Source of the DNA: Chloroflexota bacterium
Lineage (GTDB): Bacteria; Chloroflexota; Anaerolineae; Aggregatilineales; J027
Reading direction: 5' to 3'
Assembly (NCBI GenBank): GCA_016234595.1
Contig: JACRBG010000002.1
Span: forward strand, 62,001 to 126,000
Length of the DNA: 64,000 bases
The translations under genes were made by a program, and so were the position numbers. Below the pieces are notes generated by a model that made no database searches, had not been told where the DNA came from, and worked only from the letters and a program-made list of their open reading frames with translations. The stretch's first letter is position 1, and every line of letters begins with the position of its first letter. Shown here piece by piece: positions 53,120 to 61,641 of this stretch.

Positions 53120-53170
53120 CAAGACTGCGATTTCGTGGAATGTTTGTGCGAAAGGATGGGCGATTTTCTG

Positions 53171-54139
53171 ATGAGTGATGACGCAAAAAAGGCGCTAATC
53201 GGGCATCAATTTCCGGTGCTGGATAAGGGCTTTGTCGAATTGCAGGATGTGATGGGCGATGACCTTGCGATTGTGAATGCCGCCCGCGTTTCATTTTTGG
53301 GCGAAAGCAAGGGCCTCGAAAAAGATAAAAAATTGCTGTTCTATCTGATGCAGCATCGGCATACCAGCCCGTTTGAGATGGTCGAGTTTAAATTTCGTGT
53401 TCGTGCGCCCCTTGTAGTTTGGTAAATTAGCTGCCCCCTGCTCGGTGACGGGACAGGTGTAACCTCTCGAATTCGGTGAACCCTACGTCAAAAAAAGGAT
53501 ATGGGAATACCGAGCCAAGCCCCAATAAACCATCGGGGAAGGTGTAACGACTGATGCGGGAGGGAACTCGCTTATTTTCAGGTGAGTTCAAGATACAGTC
53601 TGAACTTGTGGGAAACCATAAGAACCATACAGAAATGATATGGCCGCTGGCTTAACCAGAGGTAACAGCTTGGGCAATGGGTTCGACACAGAATGTGGTC
53701 GGCGAACTCCCAAAGTGGGAGATATACTCCCTTTGAGGAGAACGACTATTATTTCCCGTCTGTTTGGCGGAAACAAGCGGCCTCGAATAAACAGGCCAGC
53801 GAGGGTGAAATTGACCCTGCCGAGGGTGAAAAATTGACCGCCCTCCTCGCCGAACACTATGACCGCTCTTTTGCCCTGTATCAGCAGGCGTTGGATGCGG
53901 GCGTGGCAAAGGAATTGGCGCGATTATTTTTGCCGGGGTTCTCGGTGTATTACACATGGGTCGTCAAAGTGGATGCCCATAATTTGATGCACTGGATTGA
54001 ATTGCGAATGGCTCCTGATGCACAGCAGGAAATTCGCGTTTATGCCGAGGTTATCTACAACGAGATTTTTAAGCAGGTGTTGCCTTGGACAGCCGAAGCC
54101 TTTGAAAAATTCCGTTTGAGCCAACGCCGGAATTTATAG
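53171..54139 (+). CDS. thyX: Flavin-dependent thymidylate synthase ThyX, split by a group I intron
   Basis: The gene is in two exons, 53171-53423 and 53673-54139. Joined, they encode 239 residues in one frame (720 bases with the stop). Exon 1 carries VNAARVSF, then HRHTSPFEM, and ends at the first base of a Trp codon. Exon 2 completes W-Q-W-V and encodes RHRMWSANSQSGRY, the RHRxxS dUMP/FAD signature (Arg89 to Ser94), and the C-terminal domain. Unspliced mRNA would stop at 53423-53425. ThyX makes dTMP from dUMP with methylenetetrahydrofolate and FAD. The start ATG 53171 follows AAAGG by 15 bases; ATG 53156 is possible. A frameshifted pseudogene is excluded because the junction restores the conserved sequence exactly. 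Confidence 0.93.
53424..53672 (+). ncRNA. Self-splicing group I intron in thyX, no homing endonuclease
   Basis: A 249-base intron. Exon 1 ends in T (53423) and the intron ends in G (53672), as group I introns require. The conserved core can be paired by hand: P2 CCTG...CAGG with a GTGA tetraloop (about 53436-53457); P3 CCTCTCG (53463-53469) with CGGGAGG (53557-53563); P4 TCGGT (53473-53477) with ACCGA (53509-53513); P6a CCCC (53520-53523) with GGGG (53535-53538); P7 GACT (53549-53552) with AGTC (53597-53600); P8 GAACTC (53564-53569) with GAGTTC (53584-53589); P9 GTGG-GAAA-CCAT (53608-53619). P1 is weak and not resolved. Only 4 bases separate P7 from P3, so there is no P7.1/P7.2, unlike the T4 td intron. 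No open frame is inside. Confidence 0.93.
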
Positions 54140-54189
54140 CAGGGGTTTATTGTTGAACGCGCTCATTGCAGGTTGTGATGGGCGCGTTT

Positions 54190-54423
54190 CTATTCTTCAG
54201 GTAGGCCGCGTACTTCTCGAATGGCCCTCTCAATATCATCTTGCATTTCTTCGTCAGTTATGCCTGCTGGAATACGTGACCGGATAGAATCAACGGCGTT
54301 TCCAAACTGGGTGGCCCAAGTCTCATTCAACTTGGCACGCAGTATTTTGCGTTGTTCCGAGGATAGTCTGTCTACTGAGTTTAATATTTGCTCAAATTCG
54401 GTATCTGATATTAACATATCCAT
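54190..54423 (-). CDS. Small hypothetical protein, antitoxin-like
   Basis: A 77-residue acidic, helical protein (LISDTEFEQIL, then DRLSSEQRKILRAKL and DEEMQDDIERAIREVRGLPEE). Its size and the C-terminal amphipathic helix recall antitoxins, but no toxin gene is next to it and no DNA-binding domain is clear. It lies alone on the minus strand between thyX and a membrane protein gene. Confidence 0.5.
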   Translation of the reverse strand: MDMLISDTEFEQILNSVDRLSSEQRKILRAKLNETWATQFGNAVDSIRSRIPAGITDEEMQDDIERAIREVRGLPEE

Positions 54424-54485
54424 CCCCCCAGATTCTCAACATAAGGTTATTATAGGCGTTAAAAAGCCCAAATGGAAAGCCAGAG

Positions 54486-55202
54486 ATGTCAGAATCTATC
54501 AATCCAGAACCAGATAGCCCTAGAAAATTATTTTCATCCCTCAAAGATGTACATCCTAAAATTGCGGCATTTTGGGCGGGTGGACTGATTTTGGTGATGA
54601 TGTTTTTTTGGAGGGTGGTCGGGCCGGGTAGTTCAATCCTTTGTTTTTGTTGTATGCCTGTATTTTTCGTCATTATTGCGGCAGTTTTGGCAATTGGAAA
54701 TGCAGTCCATACATTGCGTAATGGCATCAAACTGGTTTTGCTATGGCGAAAATACGAACCTCTCCAATTAAACCGACGTTATGTGATGATTTCGGCGCTC
54801 ATCAACATTCTGGGATGGATTGCTGTGGTGTTTACTCCGCTCCATTGGACTTGGGAGAGTTGGTATCTTGATCAACATTGGGATGAGTACAATGTGGTGG
54901 TCGAGGAATCCTATGTCAGTAATTTAGAGCGAGTACATGCTGAGTTGACCCCTGATTATTTAGGTTCTAGATTGTCTACTCAATACAAGCATTTGTCTTC
55001 AACTGGATTGGTTGATCATCGAGGTGGACAGGTCTTTTTTCCTTTTTTCTATGGTTCTGCTGGGCATTACGGAATACTTTATTGCCCTGAAGCTGCTCAG
55101 GATTGCGTGATGAATGCGGGGAAATATACCATCACGCATGATACACCTTACTGTTATTTGCTGCGTCCACATTGGTATCGGTGTATGGTAGGCGATTGGT
55201 GA
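54486..55202 (+). CDS. Hypothetical membrane protein with external cysteine-rich domain
   Basis: A 238-residue protein with an acidic N-terminus, two hydrophobic segments near residues 35-80 (FWAGGLILVMMFFWRVV and MPVFFVIIAAVLAIGN), a third at about 100-120 (MISALINILGWIAVVF), and then about 120 residues with Cys and Tyr/Trp (IRCGGQ-like spacing not found). The topology suggests an external domain. It is not recognised. It stands 63 bases before the divergent small gene and 117 bases before aspS. Confidence 0.6.
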   Translation: MSESINPEPDSPRKLFSSLKDVHPKIAAFWAGGLILVMMFFWRVVGPGSSILCFCCMPVFFVIIAAVLAIGNAVHTLRNGIKLVLLWRKYEPLQLNRRYVMISALINILGWIAVVFTPLHWTWESWYLDQHWDEYNVVVEESYVSNLERVHAELTPDYLGSRLSTQYKHLSSTGLVDHRGGQVFFPFFYGSAGHYGILYCPEAAQDCVMNAGKYTITHDTPYCYLLRPHWYRCMVGDW

Positions 55203-55318
55203 GAGCATTGGTGCTTTTCATTACCTTGCCACTCCATGCCCGTTCGTGGTAATCTCGCGCCACATTTCACAACTAAGGCACTAATTCACGGATTTTTCCG
55301 TTTGAAGGAGTTTTCCCA

Positions 55319-57118
55319 ATGTTAAAAACGCATACCTGCGGCGAATTACGCGCCGAACATGCCGGACAAGAAATTACACTGGCGGGGTGGGTTCACCGCT
55401 GGCGCGATCAAGGCGGCCTCGTGTTTTTTGACCTACGTGACCGCTGGGGCATTGCCCAATTGGTCATCAATCAAGAAACCGCGCCCGACACCCACAAAAA
55501 AGCCAAAGAAGTACGGAATGAATGGGTGATTCAGGTCAAGGGCATTGTGCGCCAACGTCCGGCGGGCATGGTGAACACCAACATCGCAACCGGGGCGATT
55601 GAAGTGGAAGTAACCGATTTGGTGGTGTTGAATCAGGCCAAGACTCCACCATTCTATATCAACAAAGACGAAGAAAACCTCGACGAAGCCCTGCGCATGA
55701 AATATCGCTATTTGGATTTGCGTCGCGAACGGATGCAGAAGAATTTGATTTTGCGGCACAATGTCATCCGCTTCATTCGCAATTATTTGAGCGACCGGGG
55801 CTTCATGGAAATCGAAACACCCGTATTGTTCAAGACCACCCCGGAAGGGGCACGCGATTATCTTGTCCCCAGCCGTGTTCATCCCGGCAAATTTTATGCC
55901 CTACCCCAAAGCCCCCAACAACTCAAACAACTGCTGATGGTGGCGGGTTATGAACGCTATTTTCAGATTGTGCGCTGCTTCCGTGATGAAGACCAACGTG
56001 GGGATCGCCAGCCAGAATTTACCCAACTGGATATGGAAATGAGTTTTGTAGGTCGGCATGATGTCATGGAATTGATCGAAGGTATGATGATTGCCATCGT
56101 CAAAAACGTGACCGACCGCGAATTGGTATTTGATCCCTTCCCGCGCATCTCCTATCAAGAAGCGATGGAAAAATACGGCTCAGATAAACCGGATATTCGT
56201 TATGACATGGCGGCGGTAGACATCAGCGACATCGCAGGGCGCAGCGGGTTTAGCGTGTTTACTTCGAATGTAGCGGCGGGCAAACCTGTCAAGGTCATCC
56301 GTGTACCCAATCTGGGGGCGGAAAGTGGTAGCCAACTCAAGAAACTGCATCAGGAATTGGAAGAACTGTGTAAAGGGGCGGGCGCAAAAGGCTTGGCTTA
56401 TATGGCAATCCCCACCGAAGAAAATGGGGAAGTGCGTGGGCCGATTGGTAAATTCTTCCCCACTGAGTTGAAATTGGAATTATTTGATGCGGTGGGTGTT
56501 CAACCGGGTGACCTGCTGCTGTTTGTCTCCGATGATCGCAAGGTGGTTTATAATGTTGTGGACACCCTACGCCGCCATTTGGCTGAAACCCTGAATCTGA
56601 CCGACCCCAAGCAGGTCGCCTTTGCATGGGTGGTGGATTTCCCCCTATTTGAATGGAATGCCGACGAAAACCGTTGGGACCCATCGCACCATTTGTTCAC
56701 CTCACCCTATCCCGAAGATTTGCATATGCTGGAAACCGAACCGGGTAAGGTGCGCGGTCAGCAATATGACCTTGTGTGCAACGGCTATGAGGTAGCGGGT
56801 GGCAGTATCCGTATCCATGACCGAGCTATTCAAGAAATCGTATTCCGTTTGATCGGGCAGAACGTGGAAGAGGCCCGTCATAAATTTGGGCATATGTTGG
56901 AAGCTTTTGAATATGGTGCACCACCACATGGTGGGATTGCCCCCGGCATTGACCGTCTGTTGATGCTGTTGGCAGGGGAACCGAATATCCGTGAAGTGAT
57001 TGCGTTCCCCAAGACTCAGCAGGCATCTGACCTGATGGCCGGGGCGCCGTCGGATGTGACACAGCAGCAATTGGACGAACTACATATCGCCATTGTAGGC
57101 GAAGTCGAGTCGAAATAA
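55319..57118 (+). CDS. aspS: Aspartyl-tRNA synthetase (bacterial type)
   Basis: A 599-residue class II synthetase of bacterial type. An OB-fold anticodon-binding domain (GWVHRWRDQGGLVFFDLRDRWG) is followed by motif 1, motif 2 (FRDEDQRGDRQPEFTQLDMEMSF), the bacterial GAD-type insertion (residues about 285-420) and motif 3 (GIAPGIDRLLMLL). It charges tRNA-Asp, perhaps also tRNA-Asn if discriminating residues differ; that cannot be judged here. The AAGGAG upstream of ATG 55319 is good. Confidence 0.96.
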   Translation: MLKTHTCGELRAEHAGQEITLAGWVHRWRDQGGLVFFDLRDRWGIAQLVINQETAPDTHKKAKEVRNEWVIQVKGIVRQRPAGMVNTNIATGAIEVEVTDLVVLNQAKTPPFYINKDEENLDEALRMKYRYLDLRRERMQKNLILRHNVIRFIRNYLSDRGFMEIETPVLFKTTPEGARDYLVPSRVHPGKFYALPQSPQQLKQLLMVAGYERYFQIVRCFRDEDQRGDRQPEFTQLDMEMSFVGRHDVMELIEGMMIAIVKNVTDRELVFDPFPRISYQEAMEKYGSDKPDIRYDMAAVDISDIAGRSGFSVFTSNVAAGKPVKVIRVPNLGAESGSQLKKLHQELEELCKGAGAKGLAYMAIPTEENGEVRGPIGKFFPTELKLELFDAVGVQPGDLLLFVSDDRKVVYNVVDTLRRHLAETLNLTDPKQVAFAWVVDFPLFEWNADENRWDPSHHLFTSPYPEDLHMLETEPGKVRGQQYDLVCNGYEVAGGSIRIHDRAIQEIVFRLIGQNVEEARHKFGHMLEAFEYGAPPHGGIAPGIDRLLMLLAGEPNIREVIAFPKTQQASDLMAGAPSDVTQQQLDELHIAIVGEVESK

Positions 57119-57204
57119 TCCCCCGCGCCGCCTATTTCTCGGGGTAAGTGTTTGTGCTAGACTCAGGTTATACAACCACTTGCCCTGAGAATAGGAGGCA
57201 AATT

Positions 57205-58035
57205 ATGAGTGGCTCAACATTCATCAGGGTTCGTCCATCGCCCATTGCGGGGACGTGGTATCCGGGGAATCCCGATACCTTGACCGAAATGGTTGATGCG
57301 TTTTTAGAAAATCCTACCGATCAAACTTTTAGGCTGAATGCTCCGCTGCGTGGACTGTTGACCCCACACGCTGGAATGCGTTTTTCGGGTGGTGTGGCGG
57401 GGAAAGCCTTTCGTTATGCTCGTGGGTTGGATGTGGATGTGGTGGTGGTTATCAGTCCTTCCCATCATCTATTTGATGCTGACCTTGTTTCGACGGCCTA
57501 TACCCATTATGAAACCCCGTTGGGGCGCGTGCCGGTCGCATTGGATTTGGTAGATCGACTGGCGGCTGAAATCCCATTGGGGCGGGTTGCCAAAGACCCC
57601 GAACACGCGGTTGAAATTGGACTGCCTTTTTTGCAGCGCACCCTTGACCATTTTGAACTGCTGCCGCTTTCGATGCTTGACCAATCATGGCGCTATTCGG
57701 AAAAACTAGGTCAGGTATTGGCTAGACTACTGAAAAATCGGAAGGTGCTATTGGTGGCGAGTTCTGATCTCTCCCATTTTTACATTAATGAAACAGCCCG
57801 CCTGCTCGATGCCACGATTTTGAACGCGGTTGCTGATTATCATCCAGCTGAGATTATCCAAGCGGATGAGCAGGGACGCGGTTTTGCCTGTGGTCGTGGA
57901 GCGATTGCAGCAGTGATGGTGGCGGCTAAAGCACTTGGGGCAACGCAGGCTACGATTGTAGGGTATGCCACATCGGGCGAGATTAATCACGATCTTAGTA
58001 AAGTGGTCGGTTATGGCGCGGCCCTGTTCAATTAG
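57205..58035 (+). CDS. Memo-family protein (AmmeMemoRadiSam system protein B-like)
   Basis: A 276-residue Memo/MEMO1 family protein: an N-terminal SPIAGTWYPGNPDTL, TPHAGMRFSGGVAGKAFRYA, SPSHHLFDADLVS, VEIGLPFLQRTL, SSDLSHF and CGRGAIAAVMVAAKALG. These His and Asp residues form the conserved metal site. The bacterial role is unknown; it is often paired with AMMECR1 and a radical SAM protein, neither of which is beside it. The start ATG 57205 follows GGAGG. It sits 14 bases before priA. Confidence 0.88.
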   Translation: MSGSTFIRVRPSPIAGTWYPGNPDTLTEMVDAFLENPTDQTFRLNAPLRGLLTPHAGMRFSGGVAGKAFRYARGLDVDVVVVISPSHHLFDADLVSTAYTHYETPLGRVPVALDLVDRLAAEIPLGRVAKDPEHAVEIGLPFLQRTLDHFELLPLSMLDQSWRYSEKLGQVLARLLKNRKVLLVASSDLSHFYINETARLLDATILNAVADYHPAEIIQADEQGRGFACGRGAIAAVMVAAKALGATQATIVGYATSGEINHDLSKVVGYGAALFN

Positions 58036-58049
58036 TTTAGTGGTCTTCT

Positions 58050-60578
58050 ATGTATGCTGAAGTTGCCGTCAACCGTCCACTCAAACAGGTTTTTACCTAT
58101 CACATTCCATTAGAACTCACTGGGCAGGAGGAAATTGCCCCCGGCCATTTGATTGAGGTCGCTTTTGGTACAGCAACTCTCAGTGGAATTGTTACCCACC
58201 TCCACAATGTAACGCCAGATTTTCAGACCAAGCCAATTCTAAGACGCCTTGACCCTGAGCCCGTCTTGACCCCTGCCCAATTAGAATTGGGGTGGTGGAT
58301 GTCGGAACGGACATTGACCCCAATCGGCTTGTGTTTGTGGGCGATGCTACCACCGGGGCTATCGGCTGACCGCGCCACTCGTTATACCTTGCTTGATTTA
58401 AATGACCCCGGCAACACTCCTGTTCAACAACGGGTATTGAGTTTGCTTAAAAAGCGTGGGCCATTGACCAATCGTCAATTAGGACGGGCACTCCCGCACA
58501 CCGATTGGCAAGCGGCAGTTAATCAATTGACTGAACGCCAAGCCGTCAGCAAGATGGAAGTCCTGACGCGACCTGCTGCTAAACCCAAAATGGTTCGCAC
58601 GGTGCGATTAGGCATCGAACCAGAAGAAATTCATGACGCGATTGATGAACTTCAAGATGGCCGCAAAAAACTGGATGTGTATCCAGCTATCCTCGAATTT
58701 TTGGCTTCTAAAGTGGAGGCGGTCGAGGTTAGTGTGGTTTACGAAGAAACTGGAGCAACCCTTACACATCTTAAACGATTAGCGGATGAAGGATTGGTTA
58801 TTTTGGGAGAAGAGGAAATCTGGCGTGACCCATTAGTGGGTCGTATTTTTAGCCCAGACACTCCCCCCGTTCTGACTTTGGCGCAACAAGCTGCATGGAA
58901 AACTATTGATGCTCATGCAGAAGCTGTCCATAATGACCCTTCAGCGGAATCGCAAGTTTTTTTGCTGCATGGGGTGACAGGGTCGGGCAAAACCGAAATC
59001 TATTTGCGGGCGGTTGAATTGGTATTAGCACAAGGGCGACAGGCCATCATGCTGGTGCCAGAAATCGCGCTTACAGCCCAAACCATCCGACGATTTGCGG
59101 CGCGTTTTCAAGGACGGGTTTCGATTATCCACAGCAAACTTAACCCCGGTGAGCGTTATGACGTATGGCGACGGGCGCGAACAGGCGCTATCCAAATTGT
59201 CGTGGGGGCAAGGTCAGCCCTTTTTGCGCCACTGCCGGATGTGGGGCTGGTCATTTTGGACGAAGAACACGATGACAGCTATAAACAGGACGCTGAATTT
59301 TCCCCGCCGCATTATCATGCCCGCGACGTAGCGATTGAAATGATGCGCCAGACTCATGGCACGGTCATTTTGGGCAGCGCCACACCCGATGTCACGACCA
59401 TGTTTCGGGCGGAGAGGGGTGAATTTACCTATTTGCATTTGCCAGATCGGGTTTTGGCTCATCGCGCTGAGGTCGAAGAACAAGTACAAGCCTTAAAATT
59501 GCAATCGCCACATTATCACGAAACTGAGGTTGAAGAGGCGGTCAGTTTGGAATTGCCCCCGGTGCAACTGGTGGATATGCGCCACGAACTGCGGGTCGGG
59601 AATCGCAGCATTTTCAGTCGGGCATTGCAATCAGCTTTACATCAAACGCTAACGGCCCAACAACAGGCCATCCTGTTTCTCAATCGGCGTGGCACCGCGA
59701 CATTTGTGATGTGTCGGGATTGTGGCTATATTGCCAAGTGCCCCCGCTGTGAAACGCCTTTAACTTATCATGCTCCCCAAGAGGCTTTGCGTTGTCATCA
59801 CTGTGGCTATCATGGCCCTAATCCTCAAAAATGTCCTGAGTGTGGCAGCAACCGGATCAAGCATTTTGGGACAGGCACAGAACAGCTTGACCGCCTAATT
59901 CAGACGGAATTTCCAGAGGCACGGGTGGTGCGCTGGGATAAAGACACGGCTTCGGAAAAAGGGGCCCACGAAAAAATCCTTAGCCAATTTATCCACCGCG
60001 AGGCTGATATTTTGGTGGGTACACAGATGGTGGCGAAGGGCCTAGATTTACCATTGGTGACGTTGGTCGGCATTATTTCAGGGGATACAGGCTTGGGTTT
60101 GCCCGACTATCGAGCGGGGGAGCGTACCTTTCAACTGCTAACCCAAGTAGCGGGTCGGGCTGGACGGAGTTTGTTAGGGGGGCGAGTGATTTTACAGACG
60201 TATCGCCCCGAACATTATGCTATTCAAGCGGCGGCCAGCCACGATTTTGAAACATTTTATCGGCAGGAAATGGATTATCGGCGGACGTTGGATTATCCAC
60301 CCTATAAACGTTTGGCGCGTCTGCTATTTACAGATCGCACCGAGGCGAATGCCCAAGAAGAGGCTGAAAGCGCCGCTCGCATTTTACGCCTGCATCGCAG
60401 CAAAGGGGATTTCCCAGCGACCGAAATTATTGGCCCAACCCCCTGTTTTTTTACGAAGCATAACAACCTGTTCCGTTGGCAAATTCTGATACGCAGCACT
60501 GACCCAGTGGCATTTTTGCGTGGGGTGGAATTCAAGAGCGCGGTAATTATGGATATTGACCCGGTGGATTTATTATGA
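58050..60578 (+). CDS. priA: Primosomal protein N' (replication restart helicase PriA)
   Basis: An 842-residue protein. The N-terminal 3'-DNA-binding domain (YAEVAVNRPLKQVFTYHIP) is followed by Walker A GVTGSGKTEIY, VLDEEHDDSYKQD (DEEH box), the zinc-binding set C-R-D-C...C-P-R-C...C-H-H-C...C-P-E-C between about residues 553 and 600, GTEQLDRLIQTEFP, and a late GRAGRS motif VI. It restarts stalled forks in the cytoplasm. The length is on the long side owing to an insertion after the DNA-binding domain. It starts 14 bases after the Memo gene. Confidence 0.95.
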   Translation: MYAEVAVNRPLKQVFTYHIPLELTGQEEIAPGHLIEVAFGTATLSGIVTHLHNVTPDFQTKPILRRLDPEPVLTPAQLELGWWMSERTLTPIGLCLWAMLPPGLSADRATRYTLLDLNDPGNTPVQQRVLSLLKKRGPLTNRQLGRALPHTDWQAAVNQLTERQAVSKMEVLTRPAAKPKMVRTVRLGIEPEEIHDAIDELQDGRKKLDVYPAILEFLASKVEAVEVSVVYEETGATLTHLKRLADEGLVILGEEEIWRDPLVGRIFSPDTPPVLTLAQQAAWKTIDAHAEAVHNDPSAESQVFLLHGVTGSGKTEIYLRAVELVLAQGRQAIMLVPEIALTAQTIRRFAARFQGRVSIIHSKLNPGERYDVWRRARTGAIQIVVGARSALFAPLPDVGLVILDEEHDDSYKQDAEFSPPHYHARDVAIEMMRQTHGTVILGSATPDVTTMFRAERGEFTYLHLPDRVLAHRAEVEEQVQALKLQSPHYHETEVEEAVSLELPPVQLVDMRHELRVGNRSIFSRALQSALHQTLTAQQQAILFLNRRGTATFVMCRDCGYIAKCPRCETPLTYHAPQEALRCHHCGYHGPNPQKCPECGSNRIKHFGTGTEQLDRLIQTEFPEARVVRWDKDTASEKGAHEKILSQFIHREADILVGTQMVAKGLDLPLVTLVGIISGDTGLGLPDYRAGERTFQLLTQVAGRAGRSLLGGRVILQTYRPEHYAIQAAASHDFETFYRQEMDYRRTLDYPPYKRLARLLFTDRTEANAQEEAESAARILRLHRSKGDFPATEIIGPTPCFFTKHNNLFRWQILIRSTDPVAFLRGVEFKSAVIMDIDPVDLL

Positions 60579-60614
60579 GGGGTGAGCAAGAAGTTATAAA
60601 AGCTCACTCACCCC
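60579..60614. terminator. Possible bidirectional terminator between priA and the LysM gene
   Basis: GGGGTGAG (60579-60586) pairs with CTCACCCC (60607-60614) between the two convergent genes; an alternative pairing GTGAGC/GCTCAC is also possible. The T-runs are weak on both sides, so its strength is unsure. Confidence 0.4.
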
Positions 60615-60627
60615 GCACTTGAGGTTT

Positions 60628-61479
60628 TTATTGAGAGGCGGGGATGTTCAGCACATCACCGGGATAGATAAGCGAGTTCTGATTGACCAATGTTCCCGGA
60701 TTGGCCGCGATTAATTGCTCCACTGTAATACCGAAGTTCAAGGCAATTCTAAACAAGTTATCACCTTGTTGGACGGTATAGGTTTGGGCTGCACCTGCTG
60801 GCGGTGGATTGGTCGCAACAACCGCTGACTCGGTGGTTGGAACCGGGGCATTGGGGTCAACGGTAGCGGTTTCCGAAACACAATTTGGGATACGGATTTC
60901 TTGCCCTATATAAAGTGAATTGGGGTTGGCCGCGAGTTCGGGATTAAGCGGGTAAAAATCCTCAACGGCTATGTCTAGCTCGGTAGTGATGCTATACAGG
61001 GTATCCCCAGCGTGCACGGTATAGATACATTTATCAGGGGGCGCAGGGGGTGTTGGGGTTGGCAATCCCGGCTCATACGTCGCTGTCAAGGTTAAGCTTG
61101 GCGTTGGGGAGATGCCTGTATCGGCAAAACCGGGGGGCGGCAAGGTGGCATCGGCTAAATTGACGGTTGGTTGAGGTGTAAAACTGGGCAACGTGGTCGC
61201 CACAACTCCACCGCTTTCACCACCTTCGGGTGTATTGACAGGTGGCCCGCCGACAATCAGCGTTTTAGACGCAGCGATTTGTGGCTGCGGTGTAAAGGTT
61301 GGCAAAGCAGGCGTGTTGGAAGCCAGTGGTGTACTAAGAATTGGATCAAGTTCACGCACATTGACTTTGGTAGTAGAGGCGTCTTTATCGCCAGCATCTT
61401 TAAAACATCCAGCCGCTCCAAATAGCAGCAGACATGTCATAATTCCCAAGCGTACCGATGGTCGTTTCATAAAGCGCAT
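60628..61479 (-). CDS. LysM-domain lipoprotein
   Basis: A 283-residue lipoprotein with lipobox GAAGC (about Cys26), a long Thr/Pro-rich linker (residues 40-150), a first LysM domain (IYTVHAGDTLYSITTELDI and IGQEIRIP) and a second (TYTVQQGDNLFRIALNFGI and PGDVLNIP) at the C-terminus. LysM binds peptidoglycan, so the protein probably spans from membrane to wall. The start ATG 61479 follows AGGG by 7 bases. It is convergent with priA. Confidence 0.9.
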   Translation of the reverse strand: MRFMKRPSVRLGIMTCLLLFGAAGCFKDAGDKDASTTKVNVRELDPILSTPLASNTPALPTFTPQPQIAASKTLIVGGPPVNTPEGGESGGVVATTLPSFTPQPTVNLADATLPPPGFADTGISPTPSLTLTATYEPGLPTPTPPAPPDKCIYTVHAGDTLYSITTELDIAVEDFYPLNPELAANPNSLYIGQEIRIPNCVSETATVDPNAPVPTTESAVVATNPPPAGAAQTYTVQQGDNLFRIALNFGITVEQLIAANPGTLVNQNSLIYPGDVLNIPASQ

Positions 61480-61641
61480 TCTTATTCCCTACCTGAAAAA
61501 TTTACCATTCATTGTAACCATTCTACCGCACTCGTGCCGACCCAAAGTTTGAGAATGGTTGGCGGTGGTAAGTCACCCTCGATACGATTGGGGCACTTGG
61601 TTAGACTACAACCGCGTTTATTTGAGATCAGGATAGCCTTG

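Noticed and set aside
53693-54139. Apparent separate gene starting at ATG 53693 after exon 1 of thyX
   Set aside because: The bases before that ATG encode QWVRHR in the same frame, and splicing of 53424-53672 joins it to exon 1. It is exon 2, not a gene.
53171-54139. thyX as a frameshifted pseudogene
   Set aside because: The break is a structured 249-base group I intron; the joined exons keep the frame and all ThyX motifs.
54190-54423. Toxin-antitoxin module
   Set aside because: The small acidic protein has no toxin gene beside it and no recognised antitoxin domain.
61030-61330. CRISPR-like or repetitive element
   Set aside because: The recurring TPxPT codons belong to the linker of the LysM lipoprotein; no spacers or exact repeats exist.
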